From NCBI RefSeq assembly GCF_014191305.1, contig NZ_JACHWJ010000001.1:1364001-1428000 (forward strand): 64,000 nt of DNA. Direction: 5' to 3'. The notes beneath the pieces are model-generated. The model saw only the letters and a list, made by a program, of their open reading frames with translations, had not been told where the DNA came from and made no database searches. The first letter of the stretch is position 1. Each line of letters starts with the position of its first letter. Position numbers and translations under genes: made by a program. Positions 11,032 to 20,067 of this stretch are shown piece after piece. This DNA comes from Pseudoclavibacter helvolus (GTDB lineage Bacteria; Actinomycetota; Actinomycetes; Actinomycetales; Microbacteriaceae).

Positions 11032-11847
11032 CTAGAGAACCTTGCCGAGGAAGTCCTGCGTGCGCGACTCCTTCGGGTTCCCGAAGAGCTCGTCAGGCGT
11101 TCCCATCTCGACGATCTTGCCGTCGGCCATGAACACGACGCGGTCAGCGACTTCGCGTGCGAAGCCCATCTCGTGTGTGACCAGGGCCATCGTCATGCCC
11201 GACTTCGCGAGGTCGCGGATGACCTGGAGCACTTCGCCGACCATCTCGGGGTCGAGGGCGCTCGTGGCCTCGTCGAACAGCATGATCTCCGGGTCCATGG
11301 CCAGCGCGCGGGCGATCGCCACGCGCTGCTTCTGACCGCCGGAGAGCTGCGCGGGGCGGCGATCCATGAGGTGGTCGAGGCCGACTCGGCGCAGCAGCTC
11401 TTCGCCGCGCTTGTTGGCCGCTTCCTTCGTGATGCCCTTGATCTCGCGGGGCGCCAGCGTCACGTTCTCCAGCACGGTCATGTGCGGGAAGAGGTTGAAG
11501 TGCTGGAACACCATGCCGATGCGCTGGCGCACCTTGTCGAGGTTCGTCTTCGGGGCGGTGATGTCGTCGTCGTCGACGAAGACGTGGCCCTTGGTGACCT
11601 CTTCGAGGCGGTTGAGACAGCGCAGGAGCGTCGACTTTCCGGAACCGGACGGGCCGATGATCGCGATGACCTCGCCGTTCGCGATCTCCAGGTCGATGCC
11701 CTTGAGCACCTCGACGGGGCCGAACGACTTGTGCATCTCGACGACGCGCACGCGCGGCTTGCCCGAGTTGACCGCGTCGAAGCGTCCCGTGAATGGGGTC
11801 TGCTCCACTGCGGATGCATCCGACGCTGAGTTGTTCACGTCACTCAT
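11032..11847 (-). CDS. Amino-acid ABC transporter ATPase (GlnQ-like)
   Basis: 271 residues. Walker [10 protein letters not shown] is at 65-73, the Q-loop is in [13 protein letters not shown], the signature is LSGGQ, and Walker B is [12 protein letters not shown] followed by the switch His in LVTHEMG. It energises import of polar amino acids, most likely glutamine or glutamate, with the fused permease/binding protein encoded immediately upstream. The start overlaps that gene's stop by 4 bp (ATGA). An N-terminal extension of about 30 residues before the ABC fold (Ser/Asp-rich) looks unstructured. Confidence 0.92.
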   Translation of the reverse strand: MSDVNNSASDASAVEQTPFTGRFDAVNSGKPRVRVVEMHKSFGPVEVLKGIDLEIANGEVIAIIGPSGSGKSTLLRCLNRLEEVTKGHVFVDDDDITAPKTNLDKVRQRIGMVFQHFNLFPHMTVLENVTLAPREIKGITKEAANKRGEELLRRVGLDHLMDRRPAQLSGGQKQRVAIARALAMDPEIMLFDEATSALDPEMVGEVLQVIRDLAKSGMTMALVTHEMGFAREVADRVVFMADGKIVEMGTPDELFGNPKESRTQDFLGKVL

Positions 11848-14129
11848 TTGTTGAACCTCTTGTCGACGTAGTTGGAGAGGACCGTCAGCAGGTAGATGAC
11901 GATGAAGTAGAGCACACCGACGACGAGCCAGATCTCGAACGACCGGAAGGTCGACGCGATGACGATGCGGCCCTGGTAGGTGAGCTCAGCGAAGCCGAGG
12001 ACGGACAGCAGCGACGTGTCCTTAAGCGTGATGATGAACTGGTTGATGAGCGACGGCGTCATGATCTTGAACGCCTGCGGCAGCACAACCCGGCGCATCG
12101 ACTTGCCACGCGTCAGACCGAGCGAGCGAGCCGCTTCCATCTGGCCGGGGTCAACCGACTGGATGCCGGATCGCACGGTCTCCGTGATGTACGCACCGGC
12201 GTTGAGGCTCAGCGTGATCACACCGGCCGTCAGCGCGTCGAGCGAGATGCCCGTCACTGCTGGCACACCGAAGTAGAAGAAGAACGCCTGCACCAGCACC
12301 GGGGTGCCTCGGAAGATGTTCACGTACGTCGAGGCGATGCCGCGGAGCAGCATGTTCTTCGAGATCTTCAGGAAGCCGAACGCAAGGCCCAGGATCATCG
12401 CGAAGACGAGCGAGAGCGCGGTCGCGAGCAGCGTGTAGCCGAGGCCGAGCATGAGCGACGGGAAGGCTGCAGCGACGAGCTCGAAGAAGCCGACCTGTCC
12501 GGTTTCTTCTTCCGAGCCGAGGTAGCGGTCGTTGATCGTGTCGAGCACGCCCGTGTCTTCAGCGTTGGCAAGGCCGGCGTCGAACATCTCGAGGAGCTCG
12601 GCGTTCTGGCCCTTGAGGACCGCGAAACCGTACTCGCCGCCCGCGATGGGCTCGGTCACGGTCATGAGGCCGTTGCCCTGCTGGATGCCGTACTGCAGCA
12701 CCGGGAAGTCCTCGAACAGCGCGACGGAGTTGCCCGTCTTCACCTCCGCGATCATGTCTGCGGTGTCCGAGAACGTGCGGATCGTGAAGCCGTACTCGGT
12801 CGAGAGCTCCTCAGCGGTGGATGCGCCGACCGTTCCGGTCTTGACCGCGACGTTCTTACCGGCGAGGTCCTCGTAGCCAGTGATGCTCGTGTCGCCATCC
12901 TTGACGGCCATCTGCACACCGGAGGTGAAGTACGGCTCCGAGAAGTCGAACACTTCCTTGCGCTCGTCGGTGATGGTCATGCCGGCGATGATGCCGTCGG
13001 CCTGTCCGGACTGCACCGCCTGGAGAGCGGCGTCGAAGCCGAGCGGCTTGATGTCGACCGTGAAGCCCTGGTTCGCGGCGATCGCGCGCATCAGGTCCAT
13101 GTCGATGCCGATCGTCTCGCCGTTCTGCTCGAACTCGAACGGCGCGTAGGTGTTGTCCGTCGCGATGACGTACGAGCCCTTGTCCTGCGGGGTGTCGACG
13201 GCGAAGAGCGGGTTCTTCGGGAGCGTGCCAGGGCCGTCGTCCTCGATGACCTCGTTGCCGAGCGTGACGACGCCACCAGAGATCTTGGCCGCTTCAGGTG
13301 CACCATCTCCGAGGTACTCGTCGAGGATGCCCTGGTACGTGCCGTTCTCGACGACGTTCTTCAGGCCCTCGTTGAACGCCTCGCGGAGCTCGGGGTTCTG
13401 GCCCTTGTTGACGGCGAAGCCGTACGACGACGCGCGCTCCGGCTCGGTGACGGTCTTGAGGTTGATCTCACCCGTCTCGATGCCGTACTGGAGGATCGGG
13501 AAGTCGTCGAAGACAGCAACCGAGTTGCCGCTCGTGACGTCGTTGAAAGCGTCAGACGCATCCTGGAAGCCCGTGACGCTAAAGCCGACTTCCTTGCCGA
13601 GCGCCTCAGCGAACGTGAAACCCTCCGTGCCGTTCTTGGCGGCCACGGTCTTGCCCGCGAGGTCCTCGTAGGTGGTGACGTCGTTGTTGCTCTTGGAGAC
13701 GGCCATCTGAATGCCCGAGTCGAAGTAGGGGTTCGAGAAGTCGAACGTGCCCTTTCGCTCGTCAGTGATCGACATTCCGGCGATCATGCCGTCAACGGCG
13801 TTGGTCTGAACTGCCTGCAGCGCACCGTCGAAGCCGAGCGACTTGATCTCGACGTTGAATCCCTGATCATCCGCGATGGCGTTGATGAGGTCCATGTCGA
13901 TACCGCGGAGTTCGCCGTCGATCTCGAATTCGAACGGCGCCCACGTGGTGTCGGTGGCGATGGTGTAGGTCTGTCCCTCGACCGCGCTCTTGCCGATCGT
14001 GGCCGCCTGGGCGGTTCCCGCGATGGCACCGCCAGTCAGCAGTATCAGCAGTGCTACCGCGATGACGGATAGGACTTGGTTTCGTGAGTCTGCGACTCGT
14101 TGCAGGAGTGAGGTGAGCGAAGTTCGCAT
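11844..14129 (-). CDS. Fused tandem solute-binding/permease protein (GlnP-like)
   Basis: 761 residues in one chain. An N-terminal hydrophobic segment (20-42, signal or anchor) is followed by two SBP_bac_3 domains and a permease. Both SBP domains share the pattern [12 protein letters not shown] or [12 protein letters not shown], then GIDMDL, then ITDERK and YF (about 50-290 and 325-560). The permease domain (about 570-761) has several TM helices and the EAA-type loop [22 protein letters not shown]. This is the arrangement of lactococcal GlnP, where each transporter carries multiple covalently attached receptors. With the ATPase it forms a complete importer for Gln/Glu-type amino acids. Confidence 0.92.
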   Translation of the reverse strand: MRTSLTSLLQRVADSRNQVLSVIAVALLILLTGGAIAGTAQAATIGKSAVEGQTYTIATDTTWAPFEFEIDGELRGIDMDLINAIADDQGFNVEIKSLGFDGALQAVQTNAVDGMIAGMSITDERKGTFDFSNPYFDSGIQMAVSKSNNDVTTYEDLAGKTVAAKNGTEGFTFAEALGKEVGFSVTGFQDASDAFNDVTSGNSVAVFDDFPILQYGIETGEINLKTVTEPERASSYGFAVNKGQNPELREAFNEGLKNVVENGTYQGILDEYLGDGAPEAAKISGGVVTLGNEVIEDDGPGTLPKNPLFAVDTPQDKGSYVIATDNTYAPFEFEQNGETIGIDMDLMRAIAANQGFTVDIKPLGFDAALQAVQSGQADGIIAGMTITDERKEVFDFSEPYFTSGVQMAVKDGDTSITGYEDLAGKNVAVKTGTVGASTAEELSTEYGFTIRTFSDTADMIAEVKTGNSVALFEDFPVLQYGIQQGNGLMTVTEPIAGGEYGFAVLKGQNAELLEMFDAGLANAEDTGVLDTINDRYLGSEEETGQVGFFELVAAAFPSLMLGLGYTLLATALSLVFAMILGLAFGFLKISKNMLLRGIASTYVNIFRGTPVLVQAFFFYFGVPAVTGISLDALTAGVITLSLNAGAYITETVRSGIQSVDPGQMEAARSLGLTRGKSMRRVVLPQAFKIMTPSLINQFIITLKDTSLLSVLGFAELTYQGRIVIASTFRSFEIWLVVGVLYFIVIYLLTVLSNYVDKRFNK

Positions 14130-14344
14130 CGTGCTCCTCGGCCAGGGCAGAGTCTGAAGCAGCGTTGGAACCTGTCGGAACCCTGCGCTGCCCCCGCGTC
14201 TGCCGGTCTGTCGGCTGACGCAGATCGCCTCAACCGAATTGTGAGCGCAACGCTACCGGCCTGAGAGTCCGCTGTATGACGCGTTGCGCAGCTCGTGTTC
14301 GCCTTGTGATGTTTCGTTTACGGCGCGGAAACGCCCTTTCTCAC

Positions 14345-14381
14345 CTTGCGGGATGCTCCAAGCGGCGGAGCACCCCGCAAG
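14345..14381. terminator. Terminator after glutamate decarboxylase
   Basis: Hairpin CTTGCGGG-A-TGCTCC pairs with GGAGCA-C-CCCGCAAG, 37 bp past the gad stop on the minus strand, with an A/C mismatch in the stem and a 7-nt loop. Confidence 0.75.
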
Positions 14382-14417
14382 ACGGTGGCCGCGACTCACG
14401 GCCAGAGGCAGAAGCGC

Positions 14418-15803
14418 CTAGTGCGCGAAGCCGCGAGTGCTGCTAGCGGCGGCGGAGTGACCGGCTGCACCGGAGTCGAGGTCGCGGACAGCGGCCCGGA
14501 GGTCTCCGATGAGATCACCCGCCAGGTCCCGACCGAGACCGTTGCGAACCACGATGCGCTGCACAAGTCGATCGCTGAGATTGTCTGGAAGCGGGTACGA
14601 CGGAACCAGCCAGCCCGTCATGCGCAGTCGGTCCGAGACGTCGGCGAGAGTCCACGCGCCGCCGACGTCCGTGCGCTGCCACGCGAAGACTGGGATGTCG
14701 AGCTGCTTGTTGAAGAGCGTGAACTCGTCCATCGTGTCGATCTCCTGCGCGAGGAACTCGGCGACGTCCATCGTCGCCCGCTGCACGCGCTGGTAGCCGG
14801 AGAACCCGAGGTGCAGGAACTGGTAGTACTGCAGGAGCACCTGCGCGCCGGGCCGCGAGAAGTTCAGCGTGAGAGTTGGGATGTCGCCGCCGAGGTAGCT
14901 GACGCGGAAGATCAGCTCCGGCGGCACGAGGTCGACGTCGCGCCACACAACCCAGCCGAGACCGGGGTACACGAGCCCGTACTTGTGCCCGGACGTGTTG
15001 ATCGAGACGACCCGGTCGACGCGGAAGTCCCATTCGAGGTCCTGGTTGAGGAACGGCGCGATCATGCCACCGGATGCACCGTCAACGTGCACGGGGATGT
15101 CCAACCCGCGCGCGGCCTGGATCCTGTCGAGCGCGGCGGAGATCTCCTTCACGGGCTCGTAGGCGCCCGTGTAGGTGACGCCCATGATGGCGACGACGCC
15201 GATGGTGTTCTCGTCGACGACGGCGTCGAGCTGGTCGCCCGAGAGGGTCGGATGGGCGTCGTCGATGGGCACGAAGCGCGCCTCGACATCCCAGTAGACG
15301 CAGAACTTCTCCCAGCACACCTGCACGGCGCTCGAGAGCACGATGTTCGGTGCATCCGCTGATTGGCCCTTCGCTTTGCGTGCGGTGGCCCAGCGCTTCT
15401 TGAGCGCGAGGCCAGCGAGCATGGCCGCCTCCGAGGAGCCGACCGTGCTTGTGCCGATGGCTTTTGTCACGTCGGGCACGTGCCAGAGGTTGGCGATCAT
15501 CTTCCAGCAACGCTGCTCGATCTCGGCGGTGCGGCGGTACTCGTCCTTATCGACGATGTTCTTATCGAACGTCTCCGAGTAGAGACGGTCGGCGTGCTCG
15601 TCCATGTACGTGCTGACGAAGGTGGCGAGGTTCTGCCGAGCGTTGCCGTCGAGCATCGCGTCGTCCCTGACGAGCTGATAGGCGACCTCGCTCCTCGTGC
15701 CGCCCTTGGGCAGTCTCAGCTTGGGGAGCGGCGCGAGCTCGTCGGCGCTGCTGAAGATCGTCGGAGGAATTTCGCCGGAGGGAGGCGTCAAGGGGGTGCT
15801 CAT
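14418..15803 (-). CDS. gadB: Glutamate decarboxylase
   Basis: 461-residue group II PLP-dependent decarboxylase that converts glutamate to GABA and CO2 while consuming a proton. The PLP Schiff-base lysine is Lys274 in SINTSGHKYG. The PLP-binding HVDGASGG and the substrate-region GSSEAAMLAG are present, and the length equals E. coli GadB (466). ATG 15803 was chosen because MSTPLTPP begins a normal N-terminus; the open frame upstream has no homology. GadB usually supports acid resistance with a Glu/GABA antiporter, but no gadC lies nearby. It diverges from the metallophosphoesterase with 60 bp between starts. Confidence 0.93.
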   Translation of the reverse strand: MSTPLTPPSGEIPPTIFSSADELAPLPKLRLPKGGTRSEVAYQLVRDDAMLDGNARQNLATFVSTYMDEHADRLYSETFDKNIVDKDEYRRTAEIEQRCWKMIANLWHVPDVTKAIGTSTVGSSEAAMLAGLALKKRWATARKAKGQSADAPNIVLSSAVQVCWEKFCVYWDVEARFVPIDDAHPTLSGDQLDAVVDENTIGVVAIMGVTYTGAYEPVKEISAALDRIQAARGLDIPVHVDGASGGMIAPFLNQDLEWDFRVDRVVSINTSGHKYGLVYPGLGWVVWRDVDLVPPELIFRVSYLGGDIPTLTLNFSRPGAQVLLQYYQFLHLGFSGYQRVQRATMDVAEFLAQEIDTMDEFTLFNKQLDIPVFAWQRTDVGGAWTLADVSDRLRMTGWLVPSYPLPDNLSDRLVQRIVVRNGLGRDLAGDLIGDLRAAVRDLDSGAAGHSAAASSTRGFAH

Positions 15804-15863
15804 GTGATTACTCTTGCCACTGGCGGGGATAGCCGCAAGAGTCGGAGCGGGGGCGATGGCGTA

Positions 15864-17522
15864 ATGACGCGTGTCAGAGACGATATAGGACTGCTGTGCG
15901 AGCCCTACCTGCTCCGTCCGGATGAGTCCAGCGTCGAGGTCGCCTGGGTGACCGACGGTCGGCCGCCCGAGAGCCGTCTCGTCTACGCCGCGGCCGAAGT
16001 TGCCGAGCAGCTCGCGAACCTTACTGCGACCGAGCTGCAGAGCTCGGAGCTTGCCATCCTGCTTCCCGGTGCCGTAACGGTGGATGCGTCGAGCACGCAC
16101 CTCAAGGCGATGGCGGAGGATCGCGAGAGTGCGCTCCCGACCGGCCTGATCGAGCTGCGTCGAGCCCTCGAGACCGAGGTGACCGTGGCTCGCGAGGTGT
16201 GGCGCGTCTCGGCCAGGGCCACGGGACTCGTCCCAGGCAGGGACTACGCGTACCGGGTTGTCAGCGGCGGCGCCGCATCGCGTGTCGCTCGCCTGAGCCC
16301 CGCTCCCCCGGCTGATGTGCCCTTGCTGCGGATCCTGCTGACCAGCGATCACCAGCTGGGTGCCAGCGTCCCCGGTGCCATGGAGCAGGCGACGGTGACT
16401 GCTGGCGCGTTCGACGCCGTCCTCTACGCCGGTGATTTCGTGAACGTTCCCGATCGCGCCTCAGAGTGGTTCGACGACGCCAGAGGCTCGGCGTTCTTCC
16501 CTTCGATGCAAGGCATCCTGCCAAGCACCCCGATCTTTCCCGTCGTCGGCAACCACGAGGTCCAGGGCCGGAGAGAGGAAGGAGCAATGCTCGCCGAGTC
16601 GTTCGAGAGCGCGCTGCCCCTCGCCGCCTGCGCCGACGGCCACAGCCTCTCCAACTACGAGACGCTGTTCCCTTCCGTATCAGGGTCGCGCTACTACGCG
16701 GTCACGTTCGGAGGCGTGCGCATCATCGCGCTCAGCGCGGCGCGCGTCTGGCGCTCGGACCGCGCCGACGACCACCCGGAGGATCGATTCGTGTCGAGCC
16801 GCTACCAGGAGGCCCGCAGAGTCCTCGGTGACCCGCTCGGGCAGCGCTACGGTTCGCACATCATCGACGACCTGCGCGCCGGCAGCGAGCAGCATGATTG
16901 GCTGCGTCGAGAGCTGGCGAGCCCTGCTTTTGCGGAAGCCCGCCTGCGGATTGTTGTCATGCACGAGAGCCCGCACAGCATCGGGGTGAACGCGATGCCG
17001 CACTTCGCGCATCCCGTGCGCCTCGAGGAGCGCAATGCGGCCGGCGAGGTGTCGGGCGTGCGCTACGACTACCCGTCGAGCGAGAACATCCTGCTGCGAG
17101 ATATCGCACCACTCCTCGAAGCAGCCGGAGTTGAACTCGTTCTCGGCGGCCACTCCCACCTCTGGTCGCGGTTCACCTCGAAGGCCGGCGTGCACTACCT
17201 CGAGACCTCGCACGCCGGCAGCACGCACGGAGCATTCGACCGAAGCAGCGGGCGACGGCGAGCGGGGCCGCCCCGGCAGTGGAACGTCTACGACGCCCTC
17301 TCCCAGGGCGACCCGGGCGGGCTCGCCCCGGTCGTGCCGACGATCAGTCCGCGGCGAGGGGTAGCCGACCTGCCTCTCCCCTACGTCGCCGACCCCGACC
17401 TGAGCATCTTCAGCGTGCTGACCGTGTCAGCGGATGCGGGCGCCGTGGTCGGCAGCTACGTGTACGACACCCGCACGCCGGAGGCACCGGCTCACCTCTT
17501 CGACGAGTTCGCACTCGGGTAG
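15864..17522 (+). CDS. Metallophosphoesterase
   Basis: 552 residues from ATG 15864 (purine-rich GGAGCGGGGGCG upstream); the longer open frame back to 15363 is the antisense of gadB. The N-terminal third is a fibronectin-like domain as in PhoD or purple acid phosphatases. The calcineurin-type core then follows: SDHQL, YAGDFVN, GNHEVQGR, VMHESPH and GGHSHLWSR, which provide the dimetal ligands. It probably hydrolyses phosphomonoesters or diesters. No export signal is visible, so a cytoplasmic location or another start cannot be excluded. Its 3' end overlaps the convergent DUF6328 gene by 31 bp. Confidence 0.85.
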   Translation: MTRVRDDIGLLCEPYLLRPDESSVEVAWVTDGRPPESRLVYAAAEVAEQLANLTATELQSSELAILLPGAVTVDASSTHLKAMAEDRESALPTGLIELRRALETEVTVAREVWRVSARATGLVPGRDYAYRVVSGGAASRVARLSPAPPADVPLLRILLTSDHQLGASVPGAMEQATVTAGAFDAVLYAGDFVNVPDRASEWFDDARGSAFFPSMQGILPSTPIFPVVGNHEVQGRREEGAMLAESFESALPLAACADGHSLSNYETLFPSVSGSRYYAVTFGGVRIIALSAARVWRSDRADDHPEDRFVSSRYQEARRVLGDPLGQRYGSHIIDDLRAGSEQHDWLRRELASPAFAEARLRIVVMHESPHSIGVNAMPHFAHPVRLEERNAAGEVSGVRYDYPSSENILLRDIAPLLEAAGVELVLGGHSHLWSRFTSKAGVHYLETSHAGSTHGAFDRSSGRRRAGPPRQWNVYDALSQGDPGGLAPVVPTISPRRGVADLPLPYVADPDLSIFSVLTVSADAGAVVGSYVYDTRTPEAPAHLFDEFALG

Positions 17523-18025
17523 CCGAGTGCTGCGCGGTCGCGAGCTCGCCTCAGCCACCTCGGCCCAACCGTCCAGAGCAAGACAGCGAGGGCCGCGACG
17601 CCTCCCCCAGCCCAGAGGCCCGCGGTGGGTGACACCACGAAGTCGAAGACGAACAGCACGATGCCGACGAAGAGCAGTGAGGCCGCGACCAGACACACGA
17701 TGAGGATGACGCTCGCCGCGTGGACAAGCTGGGCCTTCGCGTGCTCCTGGAAGAGCAGGCGGTGCAGCAGAACCGGAGCGAGCGCGAAGAGCGTGACGAG
17801 GACGGCGAAGATGACGAGGCACAGGTAGAGCACGTGGTCGAACGGCCCGAGCTCGGTGAACCGCTGCTGGAACGGCAAGGTCAGTAGGAACCCTGCCATG
17901 ATCTGCGTGCCGGTCTGCAGCACGCGGAACTCCTGCATGAGCTCGTTCCAGTTGCGGTCGTAGCGCTCGTTGGGCGTCTCATGGCGCCCGTCATCTGGCG
18001 TGGTGGTGACTTCGTTGTCAGCCAT
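17492..18025 (-). CDS. DUF6328 family membrane protein
   Basis: 177 residues: a polar N-terminus (about 35), then four hydrophobic helices (about 40-60, 67-90, 102-127, 135-155) and a basic C-terminus. The pattern NELMQEFRVLQTGTQIMAGFLLTLPFQQRF is characteristic of actinobacterial DUF6328 proteins. Function unknown. The start is well supported by the ATG in MADNEVTT with AGGAGAAGCC upstream. Confidence 0.85.
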   Translation of the reverse strand: MADNEVTTTPDDGRHETPNERYDRNWNELMQEFRVLQTGTQIMAGFLLTLPFQQRFTELGPFDHVLYLCLVIFAVLVTLFALAPVLLHRLLFQEHAKAQLVHAASVILIVCLVAASLLFVGIVLFVFDFVVSPTAGLWAGGGVAALAVLLWTVGPRWLRRARDRAALGYPSANSSKR

Positions 18026-18096
18026 GGCTTCTCCTGCGTTCCCGGAGTCGTGCCTGTGCGCAGCGTTGCGCTGGGCGTGCGCTCAGCGCGCGCTGG

Positions 18097-18130
18097 GAGC
18101 CCGGCGCGGACCGTTGGCCGCGCCGGGCTC
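18097..18130. terminator. Terminator after 53-aa gene
   Basis: Perfect 13-bp stem GAGCCCGGCGCGG/CCGCGCCGGGCTC with an 8-nt loop, immediately 3' of the small charged-protein gene on the minus strand. Confidence 0.8.
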
Positions 18131-18135
18131 GGCGA

Positions 18136-18297
18136 TCAGGCGAGGTCCCTGACGCCATCCTCGCGGCGGCGGTCCTGCGAGCCCTCGTCGTCGACGGCGC
18201 CGTTACCGGCTTCGAATGCTTCGTCGCGGTGCTCCTGACGGTGCTCTTCCTGCTGCTCGTGCTCGTCGCGCAGTTCTTCGTTCTTCTCGTGTCCCAT
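18136..18297 (-). CDS. Small highly charged protein
   Basis: 53 residues from ATG 18297, with AAGGAG placed 5 nt upstream. The composition is extreme (Glu, Asp, Arg, His, Gln; no aromatic residue) with the low-complexity core EHEQQEEHRQEHRDEAFE. It is probably disordered or a single helix. A good RBS and its own terminator support a real gene. I do not recognise a family. Confidence 0.65.
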   Translation of the reverse strand: MGHEKNEELRDEHEQQEEHRQEHRDEAFEAGNGAVDDEGSQDRRREDGVRDLA

Positions 18298-18618
18298 GGG
18301 GGTCTCCTTCGATCGTGCTCGGGGGAACCGTGCTCGCCCTTTCGCGGCAGAGTGCCGCTCAGCAGAGCGTAGCGCGCGACGCCTGGACCGCGGCAGCAGT
18401 TGGGCCGCGCGCACCACACGTCGAGCACAACCTCAACTCCGCCCCCGGCGGTGCCCCCTGGACGGAGGGCGGTGTTGTGGCCGTTAAGACGCACCGGAAG
18501 CGACCACAAGACCGCTGCCGACCCTGTGGGCAGCGGGGGCGCGGGCGGGCCGCAGGATGCGGGCGGCGGGCTGCGGGCGGGCGTGGCAACAAACTGCGGG
18601 GCGTACGCGCTCGAAACG
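18298..18618. other. Intergenic region, no gene found
   Basis: It contains the presumed promoter of the 53-aa gene and GC-rich low-complexity sequence. A weak hairpin (CCGCTGCC...GGGCAGCGG near 18511-18535) is present. No open frame has coding character. Confidence 0.5.
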
Positions 18619-18664
18619 CCTCGAGGCGGCACCGACCAGGAATCTGGCTGGTGCCGCCTCGAGG
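18619..18664 (-). terminator. Probable original nrdF terminator
   Basis: Perfect 15-bp stem CCTCGAGGCGGCACC/GGTGCCGCCTCGAGG with a nested CCAG/CTGG pair. It sits 23 bp beyond the stop codon carried in the left copy of the 21-bp nrdF-end repeat. No gene now precedes it, which fits a terminator left behind when an island was inserted into the nrdF 3' end. Confidence 0.7.
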
Positions 18665-18687
18665 TTGACAGCGTCGAAGACGCGGGT

Positions 18688-18708
18688 TTAGAAGTCCCAG
18701 TACTCGTC
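18688..18708. repeat. Left attachment-site repeat (nrdF 3' end)
   Basis: TTAGAAGTCCCAGT-A-CTCGTC. It matches 50125-50145 in direct orientation at 20 of 21 bases. On the minus strand it encodes the tail DEYWDF plus TAA, equivalent to DEDWDF plus TAA of the intact nrdF. Similarity ends abruptly on both sides, as expected of att sites. Confidence 0.75.
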
Positions 18709-18860
18709 ACCACCCGCGTGATTTCGCGGATTCTCGGCAGTTATAGAGTTGTCGTGCCCTCAGCGTGCCACTGTGGAATGGGCTTCGTGTCCCGCGCTGT
18801 CCAGCGGCGGGGTGGGACACTTTCAAGGGTAGTCGCGCATGGTTCCCCGGGCAACGAGAC
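18709..18860. other. Left end of island, unidentified
   Basis: Short stretch between the left repeat and the first IS. It carries a pair of GTGTCCC/GGGACAC inverted motifs near 18788-18820 that could be an old IS end. No gene seen. Confidence 0.4.
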
Positions 18861-19391
18861 GGCGTACCTTGCGTATATTGATCGCGTAGCCTAAGTCGTG
18901 CCTCACATACTTTGATCGCGTACTTCTACGCTGAACGAGTATGAACAAGGGTGTGGTGTCAGTGGCGACACGAATCGAAATCACCAAACAGTTGAAACAG
19001 GCGTACACGACCGCGGCGAAGTCCGAGAAGTCCGAAATTCTGGACCAGTTCTGCGCAACTACCGGGGTGTCACGCGTCACGGCCAGACGCTACCTCACCG
19101 ACCCGAACCTCGGGGCGAAGAACGTCACCCGGATCGACCGCAGACACCACCGACCGACCAAATACTCGGCCGCTTCCAGGCGCGTGCTGGTGTGGCTGTG
19201 GCGGGTCATGATGTACCCGTGCGGGAAGTACATGCAGCAGATGCTCCCCGAATGGATTCCCCGGCTCGAAGCCCATCACGAACTCGTGTATGGCGAGCAC
19301 GACTACACGTCTGAGGTGCGAGCCGAGCTGCTGCACATGTCTGCCGCGACCATTGACCGGTACTTACGTGAACACCGTCGGGCCCTCGAAC
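18861..19391 (+). mobile_element. Integrase-core IS, copy A, 3' truncated
   Basis: The left end (GGCGTACCTTGCGTATATTG) and the first part of the transposase are identical to copies B (35688) and C (42347). Two copies of a TTGATCGCGTA motif lie in the first 80 bp, before the transposase start. The element is cut off at 19391 where an IS3 element begins. Confidence 0.85.
18941..19391 (+). pseudogene. Integrase-core transposase, N-terminal part (copy A)
   Basis: About 150 codons of a transposase that would be 425 residues when whole (see copy B). The HTH part contains EILDQFCATTGVSRVTARRYL, and it ends at RRALEL, where the IS3 inverted repeat starts. The DDE catalytic domain is missing, so it is inactive. 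It differs from copy B by Thr instead of Lys in QAYTTAAK and matches copy C. Confidence 0.85.
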
Positions 19392-19428
19392 TGATTTGGC
19401 CTGGGTTTAGTTCCGACCGGTTTGTCCG

Positions 19429-20067
19429 TTACCGGATGAGTTCCGGCACCGGTTCAGTGTCAGCGTAGTACGCCGCTTCCACTTCTGCAGGGGTGCGCAT
19501 ATCGAGTTCCCCATGCAAACGTTCGTTGTTCCACCACCACACGTACTTCAACGTGGCGAATTCAACCTGCTCGACCGTTCTCCAGGGTCCTTGCTGCCGG
19601 ATAAGTTCAGCCTTGTAGAGCGCGTTCACTGCTTCAGCCATCGAATTGTCGTAGCTATCGCCGACCGTCCCGGTTGACGGGATCGCGCCGAGCTCAGCGA
19701 CCCGGTTCGTGTAGACCATCGACATGTAGTTCGAGCCGTGATCGCTGTGATGTACGAGCCCCTCAAGACTGCCGCCGGCCTGCCATGCTGCCATCTCGAG
19801 GGCTTGTAACGGCAACACTTCAGCCTTCAGCGTCGCAGCTACGTTCCAGCCCACGATCCGACGCGAGTACACGTCAGTTACGAACGACACATATGCGAAC
19901 CCAGACCACGTCGCGACGTATGTGATGTCGACGACCCAGAGCCGCTTGGGAGCTGTCGCAGTGAAGTTCCGGTTGACGAGATCACCTGGCAGCCGGTTTG
20001 CCGGGTCACTCTTCGTCGTAAAAGCCTGCCGAGAACGTCGCACGCCCCGCAATCCAGCGAGTTTCAT
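19429..20067 (-). pseudogene. IS3 'a' orfB transposase, C-terminal part
   Basis: DDE integrase core of an IS3-type transposase: D in WVVDITYV, D in HHSDHGSNY and E in DNSMAEAVNALYK. It ends TEPVPELIR. The N-terminal part is at 21527-21807, separated by ISL3 copy 1 inserted in codons for MKLA. Removing the ISL3 and one copy of its 8-bp duplication restores one frame. Confidence 0.88.

Noticed and set aside
11793-14072. 759-residue plus-strand ORF
   Set aside because: Antisense shadow of the fused binding protein/permease; Asp/Arg/Val-rich translation without any domain.
15363-15863. Long N-terminal extension of the metallophosphoesterase
   Set aside because: The extension is antisense to gadB codons and has no similarity to the enzyme family; ATG 15864 gives a normal protein.
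18688-18756. Remnant of a second nrdF gene
   Set aside because: Similarity to nrdF is confined to 21 bp and stops at once on the upstream side, where the frame has no nrdF-like residues. An attachment-site duplicate explains it better.
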